DNA from: Sphingopyxis fribergensis
GTDB taxonomy: Bacteria > Pseudomonadota > Alphaproteobacteria > Sphingomonadales > Sphingomonadaceae
Direction: 5' to 3'
Length of the DNA stretch: 64,000 bases
NCBI RefSeq assembly: GCF_000803645.1
Contig: NZ_CP009122.1
Span: forward strand, 4,068,501 to 4,132,500
Part shown: positions 17,824 through 28,001 of the stretch, piece by piece
Layout of the letters: each line of letters begins with the position of its first letter
How positions within the stretch are numbered: position 1 is the first letter of the stretch
Position numbers and translations under genes: made by a program
The notes under the pieces: generated by a model
The model's database searches: none
The model's input: only the letters and a program-made list of their open reading frames with translations
What the model was told of the DNA's origin: nothing

Positions 17824-18048
17824 TTACTTGCCGGCGGCGAACAGGCCGATCAGCACGAGCAGCATGATGGTGATCGCCTGCCACTTCACGCGCGACATCA
17901 TCATCTTGTTCTGCATCACCTGATTTTCGTGCGCGGTGCCGTCCATCTGGGCTTTGTGCCCTTGCGAGAAATAGAAGAGCCCCCGCGCGAGCGAGAAGAG
18001 GACGAAGCCGGCGGCAATCACGACGCCAAGGATGAGCAGGATTTCCAT
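17824..18048 (-). CDS. HIG1-domain twin transmembrane protein
   Basis: 74 residues with two membrane helices (about 3-22 and 57-72) joined by a polar loop containing QNKMMMSRVKWQAITI, which matches the HIG1/hypoxia-induced protein pattern. Bacterial relatives are small inner-membrane proteins; mitochondrial HIG1 proteins attach to respiratory supercomplexes, so a role with cytochrome oxidase is possible but unproven here. It sits between gluQRS and the adenosyltransferase gene with gaps of about ten bases on each side. Confidence 0.75.
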   Translation of the reverse strand: MEILLILGVVIAAGFVLFSLARGLFYFSQGHKAQMDGTAHENQVMQNKMMMSRVKWQAITIMLLVLIGLFAAGK

Positions 18049-18057
18049 AATGTCTAT

Positions 18058-18921
18058 CTAGGGATTTTGCAGCGAATAGCCAGCGGGAAGCCGGTCGGCC
18101 GCCAAATCGGCCGCGAGTGTCGGCCCGTCGATCCCGGCCGCGCGGAGCGAGGCGAGCGAGGCCGCGGCTTCGCGTTTCGCGAGCCTCTTACCATCGGGGC
18201 CACAGACGAGCGCGTGGTGACGATAGAGCGGGGTCGGCAAGCCCAGCAGCGCCTGGAGCAGGCGGTGGACGTCGGTCGAGGCGATGAGGTCGGCGCCGCG
18301 GATCACGTGCGTCACCCCCATCGCCGCATCGTCGAGCGTGCTCGCGAGGTGATAGCTCGCGGGGGCGTCCTTGCGCGAGAGGACGATATCGCCGTGCGCG
18401 AGCGGATCGGCGGTGCGCAGCCCATGCCCCATTTCTTCCCACGCCTGCTTGCCCGTTTGCGCCACGGCGCGCGCCATGTCGAGCCGCCAGCAATGTGGCT
18501 CGCCCGCTAGGCGGCGCTCGCGCTCCGCATCTGGCAGGTTGCGGCAAGTGCCCGGATATACCGCCCCGGATGGCCCATGCGGAGCCGAAAGGCTCGCGGC
18601 GATGTCGGCGCGCGTGCAGAAGCAGGGATAGACGAGGTCGCGTTTTCGCAGCACTTCTAGCGCGGCGGCATAATCGCCAAGTCGCGCCGACTGGCGCACC
18701 GGATCGCCATCCCAATCGATCCCGAGCCAGGCGAGGTCGGCGAGCGATGCGCCGACAAATTCCTCGCGCGAACGGCTGCCGTCAATATCGTCGATGCGGA
18801 TCAGGAAGCGCCCACCCGTGGCGCATCCCGCACCGTGCGCGAGCACCGCGCTATAGGCGTGGCCGAGGTGAAGCTCGCCGGTCGGGCTGGGGGCGAAACG
18901 TGTCAGCATCTTCCGCGCCAT
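18058..18921 (-). CDS. gluQRS: Glutamyl-queuosine tRNA(Asp) synthetase
   Basis: 287 residues, about the length of the catalytic core of glutamyl-tRNA synthetase without the anticodon-binding domain, as expected for GluQRS. Seen: RFAPSPTGELHLGHAYSAV with the HIGH-type HLGH, IDDIDGSRS, the cysteines of the zinc site (YPCFCTRAD and YPGTCRNLP), and KRLAKRE in the KMSKS position. It attaches glutamate to the queuosine base at position 34 of tRNA(Asp). It is the first gene of a three-gene minus-strand unit. Confidence 0.93.
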   Translation of the reverse strand: MARKMLTRFAPSPTGELHLGHAYSAVLAHGAGCATGGRFLIRIDDIDGSRSREEFVGASLADLAWLGIDWDGDPVRQSARLGDYAAALEVLRKRDLVYPCFCTRADIAASLSAPHGPSGAVYPGTCRNLPDAERERRLAGEPHCWRLDMARAVAQTGKQAWEEMGHGLRTADPLAHGDIVLSRKDAPASYHLASTLDDAAMGVTHVIRGADLIASTDVHRLLQALLGLPTPLYRHHALVCGPDGKRLAKREAAASLASLRAAGIDGPTLAADLAADRLPAGYSLQNP

Positions 18922-18982
18922 GAATCCATATGCTGTGCCGAGTCAAAGCGAATCATTCCATATCTTGCTAGCATATCCCCCC

Positions 18983-19012
18983 TTGACGTCAGAATCTGAT
19001 AGGGCATGTAAT
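18983..19012 (+). promoter_or_regulatory. Likely sigma-70-type promoter for the HNH protein gene
   Basis: TTGACG (18983-18988) and TGTAAT (19007-19012) each match five of six consensus bases and are 18 bases apart. Transcription would begin near 19019 and leave a leader of about 60 bases before the ATG at 19082. Confidence 0.5.
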
Positions 19013-19081
19013 GATGGTGTCACGCGCGGGAGGCAGTGGCGCGCCATCCCGTGAAACAAAGGGGGGCAGCGTTACCTAGCC

Positions 19082-19648
19082 ATGTTCCATCCCGATCTTG
19101 CCCGGCATCCCGATAGCTGTCCGGCGCTCGTACTCAACGCAGATTATACGCCGCTGAGCTATTATCCCTTGAGCCTGTGGCCGTGGCAGACCGCGGTCAA
19201 GGCGGTGTTCCTCGACCGTGTCACCATCGTCGAAAATTACGAACGCGAGATCCACTCGCCGACGCGGACGATGGCGATCCCGAGCGTCATTGCGCTGCGC
19301 CAATATGTGAAGCCGTCGGAGCATCCGGCGTTCACGCGCTTCAACCTCTTCTTGCGCGACCGCTTCGCCTGCCAATATTGCGGGTCGGGCAAGGATCTGA
19401 CCTTCGATCATGTCGTGCCCCGCCGCCTCGGCGGGCGCACGACATGGGAAAATGTCGCGACCGCCTGCGCGCCGTGCAACCTCAAGAAGGGCGGCCGTAC
19501 GCCGAGCCAAGCGCATATGCCGATCTATCGCCAGCCGTGGCGCCCGACGAGTTGGCAGTTGCAGGACAATGGCCGCGCCTTTCCGCCGAACTATCTCCAT
19601 ACGAGCTGGATCGACTGGCTTTACTGGGATGTTGAGCTGGAGGGGTAG
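19082..19648 (+). CDS. HNH-family nuclease-like protein
   Basis: 188 residues. The HNH core is RFACQYCGSGKDLTFDHV, then a PRRLGGRTTWENVATACAPC segment: a CxxC pair, Asp-His, a conserved Asn and a second CxxC, consistent with a zinc-bound HNH nuclease fold. The N-terminal part (VLNADYTPLSYYPLSLWPWQ) is typical of a widespread single-copy chromosomal HNH protein of alphaproteobacteria and cyanobacteria whose role is not known. It is not next to a methyltransferase or toxin-like gene, so I do not call it a restriction enzyme. Confidence 0.88.
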   Translation: MFHPDLARHPDSCPALVLNADYTPLSYYPLSLWPWQTAVKAVFLDRVTIVENYEREIHSPTRTMAIPSVIALRQYVKPSEHPAFTRFNLFLRDRFACQYCGSGKDLTFDHVVPRRLGGRTTWENVATACAPCNLKKGGRTPSQAHMPIYRQPWRPTSWQLQDNGRAFPPNYLHTSWIDWLYWDVELEG

Positions 19649-19683
19649 GCCTTTCGTCACTGCTCGCCTATATGGTTTTTGTG

Positions 19684-19762
19684 TCCCCGCGAATGCGGGG
19701 ACCCATCTCCCGCAGCCTCCATATTGCGCCAACGGGAGATGGGCCCCTGCTTTCGCAGGGGT
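19684..19762. repeat. Intergenic inverted repeat, family C, copy 1
   Basis: The left end holds TCCCCGCGAATGCGGGGA and ACCCATCTCC; the right end holds GGAGATGGG and CCCTGCTTTCGCAGGG. The arms ACCCATCTCC / GGAGATGGG pair across a short middle, with a small hairpin at each end. A second copy is at 46621-46703. Confidence 0.8.
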
Positions 19763-19785
19763 GCATGATTTGACGGGAGAAGATC

Positions 19786-20196
19786 ATGCTTCGTATCGCC
19801 GCCCCTATCGGTCTGACGCTTTCGCTCGCCGCCTGCGCAACCACGCCCGCCGAGCAGCCGGTGTCGGTCATCGGCAGCATCACCTATCGCGAGCGCATCG
19901 CGCTGCCGCCGACGGCGCAGGTCGAAATCACGCTCGCCGACGTCAGTTTGGCCGACGCGCCGTCGAAAACGATTGCTCAACAGGCCTTCACCGCCGACGG
20001 TCGGCAGGTGCCCTTCGCCTTTACAATGACGGTCGACCAGCGGCAGCTCGACGCGCGCCACAGCTATGCGGTGTCGGCGCGCATTACTGACGCGTCGGGG
20101 AAATTGATGTTCATCACCGACACGCGTAACTCTGTTGCGTTCGATGGCCGCCGCGCGATCGATCTGGGAATGTTGACCCTCATCAAAACGCCTTGA
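19786..20196 (+). CDS. YbaY-like lipoprotein
   Basis: 136 residues. The signal peptide ends in lipobox LAAC (Cys17). The mature domain runs VSVIGSITYRERIALPPTAQVEITLADVS and ends DTRNSVAF, a beta-sandwich pattern typical of the YbaY/META-associated lipoprotein family (type III secretion lipoprotein-like chaperone annotation in some databases). Role unknown; likely outer-membrane or periplasmic. It is followed at 78 bases by ppc. Confidence 0.85.
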   Translation: MLRIAAPIGLTLSLAACATTPAEQPVSVIGSITYRERIALPPTAQVEITLADVSLADAPSKTIAQQAFTADGRQVPFAFTMTVDQRQLDARHSYAVSARITDASGKLMFITDTRNSVAFDGRRAIDLGMLTLIKTP

Positions 20197-20273
20197 TCGA
20201 ACGCTGCGGGCTTTTTGGCGCATAGCTATGCGCGGGTTGACGATGCGCCTTCGCAGGTGCAGCAATCCCGCGC

Positions 20274-22952
<2,679 letters not shown>

Positions 22953-22977
22953 GGTCTGGTTCTACCCCATCCCGCTT

Positions 22978-23038
22978 GTGTCGAGCGAAGTCGAGACACG
23001 CCAACACCGCGCCTGCGTGTCTCGACTTCGCTCGACAC
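22978..23038. repeat. Intergenic inverted repeat, family D, copy 1 (possible terminator)
   Basis: Two 23-base arms, 22978-23000 and 23016-23038, are exact reverse complements (core GTCGAGCGAAGTCGAGAC) with a 15-base loop. It lies between two convergent genes, so a bidirectional terminator role is likely, though T-runs are lacking. A less perfect copy is at 35953-36020. Confidence 0.85.
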
Positions 23039-23064
23039 GAACGGAAGTTGGTGTCGGGCTGTCC

Positions 23065-23580
23065 TCAAACCTTCGTGATCACCACCTCGCCCTTGGCGGT
23101 CGCGCCATCGGGGGCGAAGTTGATGCGGAAATCGGCGCCGTCCTTGTCCTTGCCCGCAAGCGTGTCGCCGCTGCGCGTGACCTTGACGCCCTTCTTGGCG
23201 AACTCGCTGGCCATCCAGTCGGCAGCCTTCTTCGGCGCGGCGGGCGAGGTGAAGCCGAGCTTGACCGTCGCCGTGTCGGCACCATTTTTGTCGTTCGCGT
23301 CGACGTCGACCTTGGTGACCTTGCTGCCCGGATAGAGCTTCACGCCATCGATATCGAAATCATCTTCGATGTTCAGATCGACGAAATCGGGGATGTCGAT
23401 GTTGATCGCGGCGCCGTCGCCGCCGATCTTGATATTGCCGCCGTCCTTGCCGGACTTGATCTGCACCCCGCCATGCTCGTCGCCGGCGTTGATCGAGACT
23501 TCGGTGCCCTCGGTATTTTCCTTCTCCTGCCCGCAGGCGGCGAGGAGCATCATCGGGGAAATGAGGAAAGCGAGACGCAT
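23065..23580 (-). CDS. Hypothetical acidic lipoprotein
   Basis: 171 residues from the ATG at 23580, which sits behind a strong AAGGAG site. Signal peptide with lipobox LAAC at Cys16 (SPMMLLAACGQEKEN). The mature protein is rich in Asp and Lys, with a repeat-like stretch (INAGDEHGGVQIKSGKDGGNIKIGGDGAAINI) that suggests beta-strands, and a C-terminal domain with AADWMASEFAKKGVKVTRSG. I do not recognise the family. The surrounding genes give no hint. Confidence 0.75.
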   Translation of the reverse strand: MRLAFLISPMMLLAACGQEKENTEGTEVSINAGDEHGGVQIKSGKDGGNIKIGGDGAAINIDIPDFVDLNIEDDFDIDGVKLYPGSKVTKVDVDANDKNGADTATVKLGFTSPAAPKKAADWMASEFAKKGVKVTRSGDTLAGKDKDGADFRINFAPDGATAKGEVVITKV

Positions 23581-23646
23581 GGGAAATCTCCTTGGTGAGT
23601 TATATAAATAATACACCAAGGAGATCGAGAGTCAATTTCTCTGCAT

Positions 23647-23720
23647 CGTCATGCCGGACTTGATCCGGCATCCATGCCTCCCGTGCGGTCGTGGACCCCG
23701 CATCAAGTCCGGGGTGACGA
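23647..23720. repeat. Intergenic palindromic repeat, family A, copy 2
   Basis: CGTCATGCCGGACTTGATCC at the left and CATCAAGTCCGGGGTGACGA at the right, the same frame as the copy at 17148, with a different middle. It lies between the lipoprotein gene and the SDR gene. Confidence 0.8.
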
Positions 23721-23726
23721 GAAAAA

Positions 23727-24530
23727 TCAGGCGTCGATGCTGGTCCGCACGTCGCCGTGCACCAGTCCGCCGTCGACGGTGATCGTGTCGCCGACGACAT
23801 AATCGCCCGCTTTCGACGCGAGGAAGATCGCGGCGCCCGCCATATCTTCGGGCACGCCGATGCGCTTGACCGGAATGCTCTTTGCCACCGCGTCGCCATG
23901 GTCGCGCGCGGCCTTGTTCATGTCCGACTGGAACGCGCCCGGCGCGATGGCGGTGACGAGGATATGGTCGGTGACGAGCCGCGCGGCGAGGCGCTTGGTG
24001 AGATAGAGGATCGCGGCCTTCGACGCATGGTAGCTGTAGGTTTCCCACGGATTGAGGCGCATCCCGTCGATCGAGCCGATGTTGATGACCTTGGCCGGGC
24101 GTTCGTGCGTCCCGCCCGCCTTGAGCAACCCGTGCAAAGCCTGCGTCAGGAAGAAGGGCGATTTGACGTTGATGTCCATCACCTTGTCCCAGCCCGCCTC
24201 GGGGAAGCCTTCGAAGGGTTCGCCCCACGCGGCGCCGGCATTGTTGACGAGGATGTCGAGGCGTTCCTCGCGCGCTTCGAGTTCCTTGGCGAGCGCGCGG
24301 CAGCCCTCGACGGTCGACAGGTCGACCGGAAGCCCGATTACCTTGCCCGGATAGCGCGTTTCGAAATCGGCGATGGCTTCCTCGATCTGCGCAGTCTTGC
24401 GCGCCGAGATATAGACGCGCGCGGCGCCGGCGGCGAGATAGCCCTCGACGATCATCTTGCCGATCCCGCGCGAGCCGCCGGTGACGAGCGCGATGCGGCC
24501 GTCGAGGCCGAACATGTCCTGAAGGTTCAT
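23727..24530 (-). CDS. SDR-family oxidoreductase
   Basis: 267 residues. Cofactor motif TGGSRGIG (residues 17-24), NNAG, the active-site Ser in INIGSIDG, and YHASK. The shape fits a classical NAD(P)-dependent short-chain dehydrogenase. The motif NPWETYSYHASKAAIL is like that of rhamnolipid-synthesis-type (RhlG) or 3-oxoacyl-reducing SDRs. It is the last gene after two acyl-CoA dehydrogenase genes on the same strand, so a step in a CoA-thioester route is likely. A repeat cluster of about 110 bases separates it from them. Confidence 0.88.
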   Translation of the reverse strand: MNLQDMFGLDGRIALVTGGSRGIGKMIVEGYLAAGAARVYISARKTAQIEEAIADFETRYPGKVIGLPVDLSTVEGCRALAKELEAREERLDILVNNAGAAWGEPFEGFPEAGWDKVMDINVKSPFFLTQALHGLLKAGGTHERPAKVINIGSIDGMRLNPWETYSYHASKAAILYLTKRLAARLVTDHILVTAIAPGAFQSDMNKAARDHGDAVAKSIPVKRIGVPEDMAGAAIFLASKAGDYVVGDTITVDGGLVHGDVRTSIDA

Positions 24531-24545
24531 TGTCTCATCCTTTTG

Positions 24546-24657
24546 CTCCCTCCCCTTCAGGGGAGGGTTGGGGTGGGGCGTGTGGGCTCACGATGCCCTC
24601 CCCGCTGCGCCCCGGACTTGATCCGGGGCTCGCTGCCCCTCCCGCTTGCGGGAGGGC
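24546..24657. repeat. Cluster of intergenic inverted repeats, family B (copy 1) with an A-type core
   Basis: CTCCCCTTCAGGGGAG-type and CCCTCCCGCTTGCGGGAGGG hairpins flank a central CCCCGGACTTGATCCGGGG palindrome related to family A. The block fills the gap between the SDR and the acyl-CoA dehydrogenase gene. A related block is at 30865. Confidence 0.75.
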
Positions 24658-24667
24658 GTAATCCAGA

Positions 24668-25786
24668 TCAATATCCGTTCATCCGCGCGACCTGGTCGAT
24701 ATGATAATGCACGTCGCCCATATATTCGGCGAGCGCGCGGTCGCGTTTCATATAGAGCCCGATGTCATATTCGTCGGTCATGCCGATGCCGCCGTGCATC
24801 TGCACACCCTCGCGCACTGCGAGGTTGGCGGCGCGGCCGGCCTTCGCCTTGGCGACCGAGACCATCAGCTTTGCGCCTTCGCTGCCCTCATCGAGCAGTT
24901 GCTGCGCTTTCATTACGGTCGCGCGTGCGACTTCCATCTCGCCGTAGAGATGCGCGGCGCGGTGCTGGAGGCCCTGGAACTCGCCGATCAGCTTGCCGAA
25001 CTGCTTGCGTTCCTTGAGGTATGTGACGGTCATGTCCATCGCGCCCTGCCCGACGCCGACCATTTCGGCGGCGGCACCGGTGCGCGTCGCGGCGAGCAAA
25101 GCGTCGAGGATGTCGCCGCCCGCATCGACTTCGCCAATCACCGCGTCGGAATCGACCTCGACGCCGTCGAGCGTGACATGGCTCGCGAGCGAAGAGTCGA
25201 CGAGGCGGCGCGCGTCGGCCGTCAGGCCCTTGGCGTCCTTGGGCACTGCGAACAGGGTGACCCCGCCATCAGTCTTCGCCGCGACGATGCTCATGTCGGC
25301 GACATGGCCATGGAGGACGAAGCTCTTCTTGCCGTCGAGGCGGAAGCCGTTGCCGGCGCGCGTCGCGGTGGTCGCGATGCGGTCGGGGCGGTGCTTGGCG
25401 CCCTCGTCGATCGCGAGCGCGACGATCGCCTCACCCGACGCAATCGCGGGGAGCCAGCGGCCCGCCTGCGTACCGCCCGCCTTCGCCAGCGCGGCGACCG
25501 CACCGACGCTGGTCGACAAGAAGGGCGACGGGGTCAAATTGCGGCCGATTTCCTCGAGCACGATGCCAGCCTCCATATGCCCCATGCCGAGCCCGCCATG
25601 CGCCTCGGGAACAAGCATGCCGGGCAAGCCCATTTCGGTGAACTGCGCCCAGAGGTCGCGCGAAAAGCCGGTGGCGTCGGCACTGTCGCGAAGCTTGCGC
25701 AGATGCGACACCGGCGCCTGTTCGGCCACGAAGGGCGCGACGCTGTCCTTGAGCATCGCCTGGTCGTCATTGTGGTACAAAGGCAT
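24668..25786 (-). CDS. Acyl-CoA dehydrogenase (probable second subunit)
   Basis: 372 residues with the three-part fold of acyl-CoA dehydrogenases: helical N-terminus, middle beta domain (HVTLDGVEVDSDAVIGEV) and C-terminal helices (ERKQFGKLIGEFQGLQHR, then MHGGIGMTDEYDIGLYMKR). The enzyme removes two hydrogens from an acyl-CoA using FAD. It starts 3 bases after the stop of a second acyl-CoA dehydrogenase gene, an arrangement seen for heteromeric (alpha2beta2) enzymes of steroid and branched-chain catabolism. I could not identify a catalytic Glu in the usual place with certainty. Confidence 0.88.
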   Translation of the reverse strand: MPLYHNDDQAMLKDSVAPFVAEQAPVSHLRKLRDSADATGFSRDLWAQFTEMGLPGMLVPEAHGGLGMGHMEAGIVLEEIGRNLTPSPFLSTSVGAVAALAKAGGTQAGRWLPAIASGEAIVALAIDEGAKHRPDRIATTATRAGNGFRLDGKKSFVLHGHVADMSIVAAKTDGGVTLFAVPKDAKGLTADARRLVDSSLASHVTLDGVEVDSDAVIGEVDAGGDILDALLAATRTGAAAEMVGVGQGAMDMTVTYLKERKQFGKLIGEFQGLQHRAAHLYGEMEVARATVMKAQQLLDEGSEGAKLMVSVAKAKAGRAANLAVREGVQMHGGIGMTDEYDIGLYMKRDRALAEYMGDVHYHIDQVARMNGY

Positions 25787-25789
25787 GGG

Positions 25790-26971
25790 TCAGGCTCCGG
25801 GCAGGTCGAGGATACGCTTGGCGATGACGTTGAGCATGACTTCGCTCGTCCCGCCTTCGATCGAATTGGCCTTGGTGCGCAGCCAGCCGCGCGCACGCGC
25901 GCCGCCCTTGGTCTCTTCACTGTCCCATTCGAGCGCTTCGCTGCCGCCTCCCGACATGACGAGTTCGTGGCGGCGCTTGTTGAGTTCGGTGCCGACATAT
26001 TTCATCATGTTCGAGCTGGCCGGATGCGCGCGGCCGGTCTTCCACATGTCCATGAAGCGTTCGCCCATCGCGCGATACGCAAAGACATCGACGTCGAACG
26101 CCGCCATTTCGGCGCGCAGGATCGGATCGTCGAGTTCGCCCGCCGCATTCTTGCCGAACGCCTTGGCAAAGGCGCCGCCGATGCTGATCATGTCGCCGCC
26201 CGCGCCGCCGCCCGAGATCATCTCGCGTTCGTGGCCGAGCAGATATTTGGCGACGTCCCATCCGCGGTTGATCTCACCGATAAACTGCGTCTTCGGCACT
26301 TCGACATCATCGAAGAAGGTTTCGCAGAAGGGCGAGTTGCCGCTGATCAGCAGGATCGGCTTGGTGGTGACACCCTTACTCGCCATGTCGAAGAGCATGA
26401 AGGTGATGCCCTGATATTTGTTCGCCTTGTCGGTGCGGACGAGGCAGAAAATCCAGTCGGCCTGGTCGGCGTAGCTGGTCCAGATTTTCGACCCGTTGAC
26501 CACCCAGTGATCGCCCTTGTCCTCGCCGAAAGTTTGAAGCGAAACGAGGTCGCTGCCCGAGCCGGGTTCCGAATAGCCCTGGCACCAGCGGATTTCGCCG
26601 CGCGCGATCGGGTTGAGATATTGGACCTTCTGCTCCTCGGTGCCGAATTGCAACAGCGCGGGGCCGAGCATCCAGATGCCGAAGCTGTCGAGCGGCGAGC
26701 GCGCATGGATGCGCTTCATTTCCTGTTTGAAGATCTTGGTCTGCTCGGGCGTCAGCCCGGCGCCGCCATAAGCCTTGGGCCAGTCGGGGACGGTATAACC
26801 CTTGGCAGCACAGGCTTCGAGCCATTGTTTCTGGGCGTCGTTCTTGAACACCCAATTGCGTCCGCCCCAGCAGACGTCGCCTTCTTCGCGGATGGGTTCG
26901 CGCATTTCGGCGGGGCAGTTCGCTTCCAGCCAAGCGCGCACTTCAGCGCGAAAAGCGTCCAGATCGCTCAT
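25790..26971 (-). CDS. Acyl-CoA dehydrogenase (probable first subunit)
   Basis: 393 residues from the ATG at 26971, behind AGAGGAG. Family motifs: WCQGYSEPGSGSDLVSLQT for FAD and substrate binding, WVVNGSKIWTSYADQADW, and a C-terminal EWDSEETKGGARARGWLRT ... GGTSEVMLNVIAKR. It heads the minus-strand unit ACAD-ACAD-SDR and is divergent from a plus-strand SDR gene across 172 bases. Substrate unknown; the length and motifs are closer to FadE-type steroid/terpenoid enzymes than to short-chain butyryl-CoA dehydrogenases. Confidence 0.92.
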   Translation of the reverse strand: MSDLDAFRAEVRAWLEANCPAEMREPIREEGDVCWGGRNWVFKNDAQKQWLEACAAKGYTVPDWPKAYGGAGLTPEQTKIFKQEMKRIHARSPLDSFGIWMLGPALLQFGTEEQKVQYLNPIARGEIRWCQGYSEPGSGSDLVSLQTFGEDKGDHWVVNGSKIWTSYADQADWIFCLVRTDKANKYQGITFMLFDMASKGVTTKPILLISGNSPFCETFFDDVEVPKTQFIGEINRGWDVAKYLLGHEREMISGGGAGGDMISIGGAFAKAFGKNAAGELDDPILRAEMAAFDVDVFAYRAMGERFMDMWKTGRAHPASSNMMKYVGTELNKRRHELVMSGGGSEALEWDSEETKGGARARGWLRTKANSIEGGTSEVMLNVIAKRILDLPGA

Positions 26972-27143
26972 ATTTCAGGCTCCTCTTCCTGCGCCAAATC
27001 TAGGAGCAGTCGCCAGCTTTACGCAAGCGTCAACTTGGGCGGACGCACCTGCCGTTACGGCGCCGTAGCGTCGGTTCGACCGCCGTTGACGCGTCACCTT
27101 TGGCGCCTAAGCTAAGTGGCAAAAGAAAACGGGAGAATGGGTC

Positions 27144-28001
27144 ATGCGATTCGCGGGCAAGATTGCCGTCGTCACCGGAGCAGCGTCGGGAATCGGCAAA
27201 GCCACAGTTTTGAAACTCGCGAGCGAGGGCGCGCATGTCTTCGCTGCCGATATCGACGAAGCGGGCGGACAGGCGCTGGCCGGACAGTCGAACGGCAAGA
27301 TCGACTTCGTGCGATGCGACGTGACCGTTCCCGCCGACATCGAAGCACTGATGAACGCCGCCGCCGCGAAAGCCGGCGGCATCGACATCGTCTTCAACAA
27401 TGCCGCGGCGGGAGGCGACCGCGCGCCGATCGACGAGATCAGCCCCGAGGGTTGGGACCGCACGATGGACCTAGTCCTGAAATCGGTCGCGATGGGCATC
27501 CGCTATGCCGCGCCGCATATGAAGGGCCGCAAAGGCGCCAGCATCGTGAACACCGCTAGCGTCGCGGCGCTCGGCGCCGGCTATTCGCCGATCGCCTATG
27601 CGGTGGCCAAGGCGGGTGTCCTGCACCTCTCAAAGGTCGCGGCGACCGATCTCGCGCAGTACGGCATCCGCGTCAACGCGATCTGCCCCGGCTTCATCAA
27701 CACCAATATCTTCACCGCCTCGCTCGAAGTGCCGGGCGAACTCAAGACGCAGGCGAATGAAGTGATCGCCCAGATGAGCGCGAACGCCCAGCCCGTCGCG
27801 CGCGGCGGCCAGCCCGACGATATCGCCAACGCCGTCGCTTATCTGGCGAGCGAGGAATCGAGCTTCATGACCGGCACGCATATGCTGGTCGACGGCGGGC
27901 TGACGATCGGCCAGCGCCACGCGTGGGACAAGGAAACGCCAGGCATGTTCGATGCCCTGCTTGCGATGGAGGAAGCGGCGAAAGCCGGAGCCACCGCGTG
28001 A
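27144..28001 (+). CDS. SDR-family oxidoreductase
   Basis: 285 residues. TGAASGIG cofactor motif (residues 11-18), NNAA, Ser in VNTASVAALG, and active-site YAVAK; C-terminal VDGGLTIGQRHAW. A classical SDR of the type that oxidises a hydroxy group on an acyl or ring substrate. ATG behind GGGAG. Its stop overlaps the GTG start of the downstream transporter (GTGA), so the two are translated together. Confidence 0.88.
   Translation: MRFAGKIAVVTGAASGIGKATVLKLASEGAHVFAADIDEAGGQALAGQSNGKIDFVRCDVTVPADIEALMNAAAAKAGGIDIVFNNAAAGGDRAPIDEISPEGWDRTMDLVLKSVAMGIRYAAPHMKGRKGASIVNTASVAALGAGYSPIAYAVAKAGVLHLSKVAATDLAQYGIRVNAICPGFINTNIFTASLEVPGELKTQANEVIAQMSANAQPVARGGQPDDIANAVAYLASEESSFMTGTHMLVDGGLTIGQRHAWDKETPGMFDALLAMEEAAKAGATA

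Noticed and set aside
19082..19648. HNH protein as part of a restriction, homing or phage-defence system
   Set aside because: No methyltransferase, specificity subunit, intron or defence gene is adjacent, and the surrounding genes are housekeeping.
24701..27115. An 804-codon plus-strand frame opposite the two acyl-CoA dehydrogenase genes
   Set aside because: It runs across both minus-strand genes and their junction, so it follows their codon pattern in reverse; the product has no plausible fold.
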